Source of the DNA: Flavobacterium cellulosilyticum
Lineage (GTDB): Bacteria > Bacteroidota > Bacteroidia > Flavobacteriales > Flavobacteriaceae
DNA length: 64,000 nt
Direction of reading: 5' to 3'
Assembly (NCBI RefSeq): GCF_004349355.1
Contig: NZ_SMFK01000002.1
Coordinates: 372,001-436,000, forward strand
Of this stretch, positions 1 through 8,523 are shown piece after piece. Positions within the stretch are counted from its first letter, which is position 1. Each line of letters begins with the position of its first letter. The notes under the pieces are model-generated. The model saw only the letters and a list, made by a program, of their open reading frames with translations, ran no database searches and was not told where the DNA came from. Position numbers and translations under genes: made by a program.

Positions 1-890
1 TCGCGTATCATTTCTAAATCGAAATTAGTACGTTCTTCTAGTCTTTTGGCTTCAAGATGTTTCCCAATTTCCTTGAAATAATCTACTTGTTTGACCAAAT
101 CTTGTTGGATTTCCCAAATTGCCTTTTGTAAAACATCAGGAGAAGTCACAAACATATTGGCTGGGTAAATCGTAAGTTGCTCGTGTCTTTCAATCACTTT
201 TGAAGTATTGACGTCAAATTCTTCAATTTCCTCAATTTCATCGCCAAAGAAATGAATTCTATAGGCATCATCAGCATAACTTGGATAGACTTCCAGTGTG
301 TCTCCTTTTATTCTAAAGTTCCCTGGATTGAAGTCGGCTTCTGTTCTAGAATATAAACTTTGAACCAAACTGTGTAATAATTTGGTACGTGAAATGACTT
401 GATCTTTTTCAATAGCAATGACATTTTTCTGAAATTCAACGGGATTTCCAATACCATAAATACAGGAAACCGATGCCACAACTATAATATCTCTTCGTCC
501 CGAAAGTAGGGAAGAAGTGGTGCTCAAACGCATTTTTTCTAATTCTTCATTGATGGATAAATCCTTTTCGATAAAGACACCAGAAACCGGCATAAACGCT
601 TCCGGTTGGTAATAATCGTAGTAAGAAACGAAATATTCCACGGCATTATTGGGAAAAAATTGCTTGAACTCTGAATACAGTTGCGCTGCCAACGTTTTGT
701 TGTGTGCCAAAATCAATGTCGGTTTTTGAACTTCTTGAATCACATTGGCAACGGTAAAAGTTTTTCCAGAACCAGTAACTCCCAACAAAGTTTGATAGCG
801 CTCGCCGGCCTCAATGCCTTGAGTTAATTTTTCAATGGCTTGTGGTTGGTCACCTTTCGGCTTATAATCAGATACTACTTGGAATTTCAT
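1..890 (-). CDS. uvrB: UvrABC system protein B, N-terminal part (runs off the window start)
   Basis: Reading the minus strand from the ATG at 888-890 gives about 296 residues starting MKFQVVSDYKPKGDQPQAIE, which is the classic UvrB start. Walker A (GVTGSGKT) lies at residues 37-44, and the YYDYYQPEAF stretch that forms the DNA-clamping beta-hairpin follows at about residues 90-100. UvrB is the helicase-like, damage-verifying subunit of nucleotide excision repair in the cytoplasm; it takes DNA from UvrA and recruits UvrC. The C-terminal helicase motifs and the UvrC-binding domain lie outside the window. A TAACTTTG promoter-like core is present at 911-918 on the minus strand, but without a clear -33 element. 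Identity is certain from sequence; the promoter is tentative. Confidence 0.97.
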   Translation of the reverse strand, partial: MKFQVVSDYKPKGDQPQAIEKLTQGIEAGERYQTLLGVTGSGKTFTVANVIQEVQKPTLILAHNKTLAAQLYSEFKQFFPNNAVEYFVSYYDYYQPEAFMPVSGVFIEKDLSINEELEKMRLSTTSSLLSGRRDIIVVASVSCIYGIGNPVEFQKNVIAIEKDQVISRTKLLHSLVQSLYSRTEADFNPGNFRIKGDTLEVYPSYADDAYRIHFFGDEIEEIEEFDVNTSKVIERHEQLTIYPANMFVTSPDVLQKAIWEIQQDLVKQVDYFKEIGKHLEAKRLEERTNFDLEMIR

Positions 891-1101
891 TTAATAAATA
901 TTCGGAATTGCAAAGTTACAAAGGAAAACTAGAAAAAAGAGTTTAGAAAAAATTAAAACTTTCAATTCTATTGTTAATCTTGCAAACAAAATGGTTTAGT
1001 TAAGATGTGGAGTAATGTAGCTTTATTTTGTTTGGCTGTTGAGGTGGGGAGCAAAATGAATTTCTACGAAAAAAGAATCATGATGTTAGCTTTTTAAATC
1101 G

Positions 1102-1320
1102 TTAAGGTTTGTTTTGCACCAAATTTTTAATTTTAACCGCTTTTTCAAAATGGTCCAATTTATGTTCCATAATCCACCATTCAGCAACTTCTAACAATAG
1201 TTTTGGATTATCATTTTTATTAGCGAAAAAGGCATAAAAAGAAAGTCCTACATTTTCTCCTTTCTTCTCTATTTTTTCATCGCAAATGGTAATTATCTTT
1301 TGAATTATATTTTCGTTCAT
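1102..1320 (-). CDS. Small conserved protein, DUF6500-like
   Basis: A 72-residue soluble protein starting MNENIIQKIITICDEKI, with a conserved-looking core (GLSFYAFFANKNDNP, then EVAEWWIMEHKLDHFEKA). From memory this resembles the short DUF6500 family; no function is known and the assignment was not checked by search. No signal peptide or membrane segment is seen. It stands alone between uvrB and a small lipoprotein gene, with about 120 bp to the latter, so it could be a single transcription unit or share one with it. Confidence 0.7.
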   Translation of the reverse strand: MNENIIQKIITICDEKIEKKGENVGLSFYAFFANKNDNPKLLLEVAEWWIMEHKLDHFEKAVKIKNLVQNKP

Positions 1321-1438
1321 TGTTATGTGATTTCTGAATTATATTTTGATTTCTGAAATTCCGTTGCTACTTTTTGTTTTTATAATATTTAGGCACTCTT
1401 TGAAAATGAACACTAGTTTGGTGATGAGATATTTTCAC

Positions 1439-1936
1439 TTAGTGCAAACTCACAACTCGTTTTATTTTCCAATCACTATTTTTGTTTTCCCACACAATCA
1501 AAAATCGCCCAACTTTTGAAGGTGTCCCAATAGGTTCTTGATTGTTATGAAATTTGTGTAAACCTATTTCTATTGCTCCAAAATCTTTAATTGGGTAAAC
1601 TTCTATACTTCCTTTCACAAGTTCTCTTGTCACTTTTCCGCAAATATTTTTTTTAGTTGCAGCTATTATGTCTTGTTTTGAAGTCATCAATCCTCCTTGG
1701 TCATGATAGAATTCAATGTTATCAGAAAAGAATGAGCCATACTTGTCAAGGTTTAAATTGCAAGTGTTGTAAGCCTCAAAAAATATACTGTCTAATTTGA
1801 CGATAGTATCGTAAAGTATTTGATTATCTGGCTTATATTTTTTAGTCAATCGATACGTTGTGTTTTTTGTTGTGTAGCAGCTTGTGAAAAAAGAAGTTAA
1901 CGTCAACAGTAAAATTATTGTCTTAAAATATTTCAT
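1439..1936 (-). CDS. Lipoprotein with SnoaL/NTF2-like (DUF4440-type) domain
   Basis: 165 residues. The N-terminus is a lipoprotein signal (basic MKYFK, hydrophobic ILLLTLTSFF, lipobox ending at Cys20), so the mature protein should be membrane anchored. The remaining ~140 residues look like the cone-shaped NTF2/SnoaL fold: a helix around LDSIFFEAYNTCN, then YGSFFSDNIEFYHDQGG and the terminal strands RFLIVWENKNSDWKIKRV. Proteins of this type have varied or unknown roles. The fold is inferred from the pattern; substrate and process are unknown. Confidence 0.75.
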   Translation of the reverse strand: MKYFKTIILLLTLTSFFTSCYTTKNTTYRLTKKYKPDNQILYDTIVKLDSIFFEAYNTCNLNLDKYGSFFSDNIEFYHDQGGLMTSKQDIIAATKKNICGKVTRELVKGSIEVYPIKDFGAIEIGLHKFHNNQEPIGTPSKVGRFLIVWENKNSDWKIKRVVSLH

Positions 1937-2020
1937 TATTTTTCTTTTAAATTAGTTTACAGCTTATGAAAACGAGTATTTTCAGCTAAACGAAAATAGG
2001 AATTAAAAACGATAATTCAC

Positions 2021-2668
2021 CGCTCCGCAAAGTCTCTGACTTTGTGGATGTGTTTTTTCAGTCTATGACTGACAAAATGAATAGTTCAAAACAAAATCGG
2101 TTGGAAACCGAGGGTCACTACCTCAAAGTCGGAGACTTTGCGGAGCTAGGTTTCATTTGGGGAATTTCCATTTAAGTCAGTGAAAACGAGTTGCCCGCTC
2201 CGCAAAGTCTCTGACTTTGTGGATGTGTTTTTCAGTCTATGACTGACAAAAAGAATAGTTTAAAACAAAATCGGTTGGAAACCGAGGGTCACTACCTCAA
2301 AGTCGGAGACTTTGCGGAGCTAGGTTTCATTGTGGGAATTTCCATTTAAGTCAGTGAAAACGAGTTGCCCGCTCCGCAAAGTCTCTAACTTTGTGGATGT
2401 GTTTTTCAGTCTATGACTGACAAAAAGAATAGTTTAAAACAAAATCGGTTGAAAACCGAGGGTCAATACCTCAAAGCCGGAGACTTTGCGGAGCTAGGTT
2501 TCATTGTGGGAATTTCCATTTAAGTCAGTGAAAACGAGTTGCCCGCTCCGCAAAGTCTCTGACTTTGTGGATGTGTTTTTCAGTCTATGACTGACAAAAA
2601 GAATAGTTTAAAATAAAATCGGTTGAAAACCGAAGGTCACTACCTCAAAGTCAGAGACTTTGCGAGCT
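2021..2668. repeat. Four-unit tandem array of ~174-bp inverted-repeat elements
   Basis: Four near-identical units begin at 2021, 2196, 2370 and 2544 (periods 175, 174, 174). In each unit a ~23-nt arm (gctccgcaaagtctctgac and the next four bases) is matched by its near-perfect reverse complement ~80 nt later, ending ...gactttgcggagc. The spacer holds two smaller palindromes (cagtctatgactg and cggttggaaaccg), and a ~49-nt linker joins one unit to the next. The last unit has a decayed right arm. Each unit could fold into a ~126-nt hairpin. This resembles REPIN/MITE-type elements of Flavobacteria. It fills the intergenic space between the lipoprotein gene and rlmF (1937-2710), and no ORF is visible in it. 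Confidence 0.9.
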
Positions 2669-2710
2669 GGGAAATTTTTTTTAAATGCTTATAAATGAGA
2701 GTGTATATAG

Positions 2711-3703
2711 TTAAAAAACAGGCTGTTCCGGCTCAAACTTCCAGGTTTTCTGTTGGGCTTCCGTTTGGAAAGTCCAAGCTAAGATGCGACTGGTTTTTTG
2801 ACCTTGCGACATATCGATTGTTTTGACTTCGACAATGTTGACTTTGTTTAAGGTTTTGTATAAACTGGAAAGATTTTCTTTTTTAGAAACTAGAGTAGTA
2901 AACCAAAGGCATTGCATTGGGAATTTGGCACTTTCGAAAATCATCTGGGTGATGAAACCTAACTCTCCACCATCGCACCATAATTCAGCATTTTGACCGC
3001 CAAAATTAAGTACAGGTTTTGTCGTTCGGGTATTTTCAAGATTGTTGACTTTGCGAATAGATACTTTTGTAGCTTCTTCTTGGGAGTTATGAAAAGGCGG
3101 ATTGCACATCGTGAGTGTAAATCGATCCTCGGGAGTGATGATGTTTTTGAAAATAAAACGAGATTCAGTTTGCAATTGTAAACTGATGGCATCCATTAAT
3201 CTTGGATTGTTTTCGATGATTTTTTTGCAGTTTTGAATGGCTTTTTCATCGATTTCTGTACCTACGAATGACCAGCCATACACTGAGTTTCCTAATATTG
3301 GATAGATACAATTGGCACCAATTCCAGTATCTAAAATTTGTACGTTTTCGCCTAATGGAATAATTCCATTGTTTTTAGAAGCTAATAAATCAGCGATATA
3401 ATGAATGTAATCTACACGACCTGGAATAGGCGGGCAAAGATAATTTTCTGGAATATCCCAATTATGAATATCATAATCTGAAATTAATAAAGCGGTATTT
3501 AAAGCTTTTACTCCTTTTGGATTACTGAAATCGATAGTTTGCTTGGCCTGTTCGCTAACGTTCGAGCCAATCTCATGCTCATTGACTGCTACAAATTGCT
3601 GCAATGCGGGATATGCACTTATTAATTTTTCAAAATCATAACCTAAACGATGTAAATTCCTAGGATGTAAATTTGTTTTTTCGATAATTGGCTTCAGTTT
3701 CAT
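2711..3703 (-). CDS. rlmF: 23S rRNA (adenine(1618)-N6)-methyltransferase RlmF
   Basis: 330 residues, the usual length for RlmF/YbiN. The start LHPRNLHRLGYDFEKL, the SAM-binding region ILDTGIGANCIYPILG (about residues 123-138) and the N6-adenine methyltransferase motif NPPFHNS (about residue 200) are diagnostic, followed by the family's GGELGFITQMI segment. The enzyme transfers a methyl group from SAM to the N6 of A1618 (E. coli numbering) of 23S rRNA during ribosome maturation. It is flanked by the repeat array downstream and the thiamine pyrophosphokinase gene upstream on the same strand (143 bp gap with short direct repeats), so co-transcription is uncertain. Confidence 0.95.
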   Translation of the reverse strand: MKLKPIIEKTNLHPRNLHRLGYDFEKLISAYPALQQFVAVNEHEIGSNVSEQAKQTIDFSNPKGVKALNTALLISDYDIHNWDIPENYLCPPIPGRVDYIHYIADLLASKNNGIIPLGENVQILDTGIGANCIYPILGNSVYGWSFVGTEIDEKAIQNCKKIIENNPRLMDAISLQLQTESRFIFKNIITPEDRFTLTMCNPPFHNSQEEATKVSIRKVNNLENTRTTKPVLNFGGQNAELWCDGGELGFITQMIFESAKFPMQCLWFTTLVSKKENLSSLYKTLNKVNIVEVKTIDMSQGQKTSRILAWTFQTEAQQKTWKFEPEQPVF

Positions 3704-3846
3704 TTTTTTTATTCAGAGTGCAAATATAGTTGAAAAAAAGGAGTTTAGAGTTCCGATTACTGATTTTAGATTGGTGTTGATTATTACAATAAAATAGATT
3801 TATAGGGTGTGAAATCTAAAATCAGCAATCTAAAATCAGCAATTTC

Positions 3847-4509
3847 TTAATCCCAGCATTCCATCATTAATAAGTCACCCTCATTATGTTCTATTATGAC
3901 TACACCATCTTCTTTGACGTGATTACTGCTTCCAGTTTTGTAGCCAATGGTTAAGGTATCGTTTGTGAGTGGATAATATAAATTATTCGAATGGATTCCG
4001 GTTACATTGCCAATTGGAATTAAGGATATAACGGTATTTGCTGGATACCATTTTTCGAATCGTTTTGGTAATAAAAATACTTTTGAATGATCGTCTAAAA
4101 TGACAATCTTCAATAAATCTCGGTATCGAGTGATGTTTGTAATATTTGTTATGGTATGATCGGCTCTTTTTCCGGTTGCCCAAACGACGTTTGCGGCAGG
4201 AATTTTTCGATCTACGAGGTAATCAAAAGCTTTTTCTAAATCAGTTTTGTTTTGGTCTGGTGTATGAACAATTTCTAAAGGATATTGTTGTTCTTTGTAA
4301 TATTCGGGATCAAATCCTCGGTCGAAATCCCCCAACAAAACATCGACTTTAATTCCTAATTCTAAAACACGTTCCATCGCTGAGTCAAGTACAATAACTA
4401 ATGGTGACCATTCTAGTAACTGCCCCAATAATTCTGAATTGCAGGAAGCGCCGTTGGCTATGATTAAAGCAGGTTCTTGATCATCGCGAACGATATGGTG
4501 TGAAGACAT
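3847..4509 (-). CDS. thiN: Thiamine pyrophosphokinase
   Basis: 220 residues. The N-terminal ADP-ribose-like fold carries LIIANGASCNSELLGQL, LLGDFDRG (about residues 58-65) and the catalytic stretch PDQNKTDLEKAFDYL, followed by ATGKRADHTITNI, all hallmarks of thiamine diphosphokinases (ATP + thiamine to thiamine diphosphate + AMP). The C-terminal beta-sandwich that binds thiamine is represented by NLYYPLTNDTL and the terminal GSSNHVKEDG region. Cytosolic. Upstream (4510-4545) is a short low-complexity run of atttagg units rather than an obvious promoter. Confidence 0.92.
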   Translation of the reverse strand: MSSHHIVRDDQEPALIIANGASCNSELLGQLLEWSPLVIVLDSAMERVLELGIKVDVLLGDFDRGFDPEYYKEQQYPLEIVHTPDQNKTDLEKAFDYLVDRKIPAANVVWATGKRADHTITNITNITRYRDLLKIVILDDHSKVFLLPKRFEKWYPANTVISLIPIGNVTGIHSNNLYYPLTNDTLTIGYKTGSSNHVKEDGVVIIEHNEGDLLMMECWD

Positions 4510-4617
4510 AGAGATTTAGGATTTAGGATTTAGGATTTAAGATTTGGCATTTTGAAATTTTTAATTTTTGTAAATGTATGAAAAATCTAAAATCTACATT
4601 CTAAAATCTTCCATCAA

Positions 4618-4757
4618 TAGCCCTGACAGCAATGGAAAGCCCGGAGTGAAAAAAACAAATTTTTCTTGTTCTAAAAGAGCGCCCAACGGAAGCTCCTTTT
4701 AGGACTTAGAAAAATAGTTTTTTGAACGAGGACTTGCAATGGATGGCAGGAATAGCT
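4618..4757 (+). ncRNA. Flavo-1-like structured RNA element, copy A
   Basis: The 5' end tagccctgacagcaatgg and the 3' end gcaatggatggcaggaatagct match the ends of two other elements in this window (29929-30069 and, on the minus strand, 23697-23765). The ends can pair as tagc/gcta plus cctg/cagg around a four-base bulge (aata), with a variable arm between. Copy A has an expanded middle that shares the segment ccaacggaagctcc with the copy at 29929. From memory this is the form of the Flavo-1 RNA (Rfam), a conserved RNA of Flavobacteria with no known function; I could not run a covariance search. It ends two bases before the stop codon of the convergent DUF4249 gene. Confidence 0.6.
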
Positions 4758-4759
4758 AC

Positions 4760-5581
4760 TTATTGAATAATATAAGTTTTTGTGTCGACTTCGCTTAACG
4801 TAAAATATCCCAAAGCATAATTTTCGAAAGTTTTTGTGTTGATAATATTGCCTCTTACTGTTGCAGGTGGGGACTGAAACGGGCCGCCATTGCTATTTCC
4901 TGCAATACTGATCAATACGTTCATGTAATTAAAATACGATTTTGAGATTCCAGAATGGATTATTTCTATACTGTCGCCTACTTTTAATTCATCGTTTTGA
5001 GAAATACTAAAGAATTCGTTTCCTTGAAAAAACACATCTTCATCGGCATAATAACTGGAATTGTTTTGATTTGAATAAAGGTATCTGTATAAATAATAAT
5101 TGGCTTGGTTTGGTATATCATTAAAATAACTTTTGATTTCTATTTTTTTTCCTGTAATACCACCTTGGTTGTTTTGAACTATTTTTGTTATTGGCGCAAC
5201 TGGTATAAGGATTTCAGTAGCGGTGTAAGTTTGTCCTTCACTAATAACAGTCAAGGTGTATGTTTCGTTTAAAATGGGTTTAAAATTAGAGCATATATAC
5301 TCCCCTTTATTTTGATTTTCTAGAAAATTGAAAACGGAATTGGAGCTGTTTTTAACGAACACAATTGCACCAGAAATTTTTGGGAATGTGTTACTATAAT
5401 ATGCTGTGGTTGTCGATAATTTTATTATTTGATCCTTTCCCGTTGTTCCTTTTTTCCAATTTATGGATGCATCTATTACTAGTTTGGTTGGAGCTGTTTT
5501 CAAATCGACTTGAACAACATCTTCACAAGCAGACAAGAGGATTGTAATTAAAATCACAATAAACAAATAGGTGTTTTTCAT
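4760..5581 (-). CDS. DUF4249 family outer-membrane-associated lipoprotein
   Basis: 273 residues with a lipoprotein signal (TILLSAC, Cys19) followed by the DUF4249 signature EDVVQVDLKTAPTKLVIDA. The rest is beta-rich, with strands such as GAIVFVKNSSN, ETYTLTVISEGQTYTA and a C-terminal RGNIINTKTFENYALGYF. In Bacteroidota DUF4249 genes regularly follow a TonB-dependent receptor gene, as here: the receptor ends 5 bp upstream on the same strand, so the two are an operon and probably act together at the outer membrane. The ligand is unknown. Confidence 0.9.
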   Translation of the reverse strand: MKNTYLFIVILITILLSACEDVVQVDLKTAPTKLVIDASINWKKGTTGKDQIIKLSTTTAYYSNTFPKISGAIVFVKNSSNSVFNFLENQNKGEYICSNFKPILNETYTLTVISEGQTYTATEILIPVAPITKIVQNNQGGITGKKIEIKSYFNDIPNQANYYLYRYLYSNQNNSSYYADEDVFFQGNEFFSISQNDELKVGDSIEIIHSGISKSYFNYMNVLISIAGNSNGGPFQSPPATVRGNIINTKTFENYALGYFTLSEVDTKTYIIQ

Positions 5582-5586
5582 TTTGA

Positions 5587-7983
5587 TTAAAATTTAAAAT
5601 TATAACTTACAGCAGGAACCATTCCGAAAATGGAAGTTTTTATGGCTTCGTTAGTTCTTGTGTCCATATTTTCTCTAAAATTGATTGATGCAGCATTTTT
5701 TCTATTATAGATATTATAAATACTGAAAACCCATTCGCTTCTCCATTTTCTATTGTCGTTTTTATGCGGTGTTAAAGTTGCCGAAACATCTAAATGGTGG
5801 TACGCTGGAAGCCGATTTTTATTCCGTAACCCATAACTAGGAATCGTAATTCCTAAATATTCGTATTTTCCCTCAGGATAGGTTACAGGTTGCCCAGTTT
5901 GGAAGACAAAATTGGAACCGAAAGCCCATTTTTTGTTCAAGTTGTAATTGCCCGTGACGGCAATGTTATGTAATTTATCATACACGGAATTGTACCAATT
6001 TCCATTATTAATTCCAGTTTCTTGTGGAGTTCTTCCTAGAGTTTGTTGCTCTGATTTTGATAGGGTGTACGAAATCCAACCATTGAAGCGTCCTTCATTT
6101 TTACGGAACATTAATTCTAATCCATAGGAACGAAGGCTGCCGTTTAGAATCACTTGTTCGAGGGCGTTATTGGCTATTAAATCAGCGCCATCGATGTAAT
6201 CCAATCGATTTTGCACTTCTTTATAATAGGTTTCTACTTCAATCGAATACTTGTTTTCTATTAGATTTTTATAATAACCCAAAGCTACTTGATCTGCAAT
6301 TTGGGGTTTAATATAGCTATCACTTGGTGTCCAGACATCTAAAGGTGTAGGGGAAGAGGTATTTGAAATTAGCTGTAAATATTGAATCATTCGGTTGTAA
6401 CTCGCTTTTACAGATTGATTTTCGTTAAGTTGATATACGGCGGAAAATCGGGGCTCTAGGTTGTTATAGGTCTGAATTTTCTTGTTTTTGTTGTAGAATT
6501 TGGTTTCAATAGGTGTTGCTTTTTCATAAATCTGCAAATCAGTATTAAAAGTTACTGGATTATTGTCTGCATATAAGTTTACCGTTGATTCCCCTAATCG
6601 ATAAAACATACTGTATCGCAATCCATAGGAAAAGGATATTTTTTCAGAAATTTTATGTTCAGCATCTAAATAAATAGCGGGTTCAAAAGCATATTTTTTA
6701 TCTAATTTGTTAGCATTGATACCTGAGTTTGGATTTGAAGGTTTTATAATTCCAGGGTTGAAGTCGTAATAAATGGCATTTACACCATAATTCAGTTTAA
6801 AATTGTTTGAAATATAATATTTAAAATCATATTTTATATTATAGTTTTTTATACCAGAATCCCATTTGAAACCCACAAAATCGAGATTCAAACCATAATA
6901 ATAATCGCTGTATATAAGTGATAGATTTGAAAATAATTTATCTGTAAACAAATGGTTCCATCTTAGGTTTAAAATGGAGTTTCCGTACGTATTGGTAAAA
7001 CTTTTGTTTAATGAAAAGACATCTCTTCCGAAATATCCGGATAAATACAGATTGTTATTAGGATTTAATTTATAACTTAATTTGGTGTTTAAATCGTAAA
7101 AATAGGCTGAATTATTTTTTTGTTCTTCGGATAATTTCAAAAATAAATGAGCATAAGAACTTCGACCACCTATTAAAAAAGATCCTTTGTCTTTCACAAT
7201 TGGACCTTCAGCTAAAATGCGACTAGTTATTAATCCAATTCCACCATTTACATGAAATTCTTTGCTGTTTCCATCTTTTTGATAAATGTCTAAAACAGAA
7301 GAGGCTCTGCCGCCAAAACGTGCTGGAATTCCACCTTTGTATAGTTTTAAATCTTTGATGGCATCAGGGTTAAAGACAGAGAAAAATCCGAATACATGAG
7401 ATGAGTTAAAGATGTTCGCTTCGTCTAATAAAATTAAATTTTGATCAGCACCACCACCGCGAACATTAAATCCGGAGGCGCCTTCACCTGAATTTGACAC
7501 TCCTGGAAGTAATAAAAGTGATTTGATAATGTCGACTTCGCCAAGTACTACTGGCATTTTTTTAATGGTTGCAACAGTTAATTTATTGACACTCATTTCT
7601 GGTTTTTGAGTAGCAGTAATATTTCTATTAGTAGTGATTACAACTTCTTGTAAAAGTGTTTCATTGCCATTAAGGTTGAAATTTTTTTTTGTGTTTTGAT
7701 ATAAATTAATTGTTTCTTCTGTAGTTTGATAACCCAAGTAAGTTATCTGGATTTTATAATTCCCTTTTGGTAATGTGAGCGAATAAAAACCATATTCATT
7801 TGTTGGAATTCCCGTTTTTAATTCTGGAATTGTGACGTTAACACCAATTAGAGTTTCGTTACTTTTAGTATCAAAAATAGTTCCGCTGATTGTGAATTTT
7901 TCACTGCTATTTTTGTCTTGAGAAAAGGAATATAATGTGGTTACTAGCAAAAGAATTAAGTAGAAATTTTTTTTTGAAACCAT
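5587..7983 (-). CDS. TonB-dependent receptor with carboxypeptidase-like N-domain
   Basis: 798 residues. A signal peptide (residues 1 to ~21, ending YSFSQ) is followed by a carboxypeptidase-regulatory-like beta-sandwich (about 30-115, ISGTIFDTKSNETLIGVNV), a plug domain (about 120-230, with GEVDIIKSLLLLPGV and GFNVRGGGADQNLILLDEA) and a long 22-strand-type beta-barrel ending in aromatic KF. Such receptors import a ligand through the outer membrane using TonB/ExbBD energy. There is no SusD-like partner; the partner is the DUF4249 lipoprotein 5 bp downstream. Substrate not predictable from sequence. Confidence 0.94.
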   Translation of the reverse strand: MVSKKNFYLILLLVTTLYSFSQDKNSSEKFTISGTIFDTKSNETLIGVNVTIPELKTGIPTNEYGFYSLTLPKGNYKIQITYLGYQTTEETINLYQNTKKNFNLNGNETLLQEVVITTNRNITATQKPEMSVNKLTVATIKKMPVVLGEVDIIKSLLLLPGVSNSGEGASGFNVRGGGADQNLILLDEANIFNSSHVFGFFSVFNPDAIKDLKLYKGGIPARFGGRASSVLDIYQKDGNSKEFHVNGGIGLITSRILAEGPIVKDKGSFLIGGRSSYAHLFLKLSEEQKNNSAYFYDLNTKLSYKLNPNNNLYLSGYFGRDVFSLNKSFTNTYGNSILNLRWNHLFTDKLFSNLSLIYSDYYYGLNLDFVGFKWDSGIKNYNIKYDFKYYISNNFKLNYGVNAIYYDFNPGIIKPSNPNSGINANKLDKKYAFEPAIYLDAEHKISEKISFSYGLRYSMFYRLGESTVNLYADNNPVTFNTDLQIYEKATPIETKFYNKNKKIQTYNNLEPRFSAVYQLNENQSVKASYNRMIQYLQLISNTSSPTPLDVWTPSDSYIKPQIADQVALGYYKNLIENKYSIEVETYYKEVQNRLDYIDGADLIANNALEQVILNGSLRSYGLELMFRKNEGRFNGWISYTLSKSEQQTLGRTPQETGINNGNWYNSVYDKLHNIAVTGNYNLNKKWAFGSNFVFQTGQPVTYPEGKYEYLGITIPSYGLRNKNRLPAYHHLDVSATLTPHKNDNRKWRSEWVFSIYNIYNRKNAASINFRENMDTRTNEAIKTSIFGMVPAVSYNFKF

Positions 7984-8072
7984 TGCTTGTTTTTTATATT
8001 TGAGGAGTTACAAATTTCAATAAAAAACAACTCCAAATTGCTTAAACAAAAGCTACTATATTGTTAATTTAT

Positions 8073-8114
8073 AAAAAAAAAGGCAACTGACAACTCAGTT
8101 ACCTTTTTAAAAAT
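8073..8114 (-). terminator. Bidirectional hairpin terminator after the response regulator gene
   Basis: An A-run then ggcaactga / tcagttacc followed by a T-run forms a ~12-bp stem with one mismatch. Read on the minus strand it lies just past the receiver gene stop (8120), with a U-tract after the stem, as expected for intrinsic termination between this operon and the TonB receptor gene downstream. Confidence 0.75.
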
Positions 8115-8119
8115 AGTAT

Positions 8120-8521
8120 TTAAATTATAGTACTTACATATTCCAACATTTCTTTTGAAATGGGTTTGGATAAAAAATCGAGTATCATTGGATATTTTTG
8201 TGAATTTTTCAAATCCTCAGGGTCAACAGTTGAGGAGAGAATAATAACTTTAATATCGTTGTATTCGGAATATTTATCGGTACTGAAATGATCTAAAAAT
8301 TCCCATCCACCCATAACAGGCATATTTAAATCCAAAAAGATGAGTTGTGGTATCTTTTTATTTTCTGTATTGTTTTGAATGAGTTTGTCAAAATACTGAA
8401 GTGCTTCCTCTCCATTTTTGGCGGTTATTATTACTTTTGAAAAAGAAGCTTTTGAAATTACCATTTTGCAAAGCATAAGAGTTATTGGATCGTCATCTAT
8501 AAATAATAAAGTATCAAGCAT
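8120..8521 (-). CDS. Single-domain response regulator
   Basis: 133 residues consisting only of a CheY-like receiver. The acidic pocket is FIDDDP (Asp9-11), the phosphorylation site is Asp64 in FLDLNMPVMGG, the switch Ser/Thr is in ILSSTVD (about 96-98) and the conserved Lys is Lys119 in LSKPIS. There is no DNA-binding output domain, so it probably acts through protein contacts or as a phosphorelay intermediate. It starts 2 bp after the stop of the PAS histidine kinase gene, so the two are co-transcribed and very likely cognate. Confidence 0.93.
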   Translation of the reverse strand: MLDTLLFIDDDPITLMLCKMVISKASFSKVIITAKNGEEALQYFDKLIQNNTENKKIPQLIFLDLNMPVMGGWEFLDHFSTDKYSEYNDIKVIILSSTVDPEDLKNSQKYPMILDFLSKPISKEMLEYVSTII

Positions 8522-8523
8522 TT

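Noticed and set aside
2021..2668. Possible CRISPR array at the regular repeats
   Set aside because: Repeat units are ~174 bp with conserved linkers and no variable spacers, and no cas genes are present.
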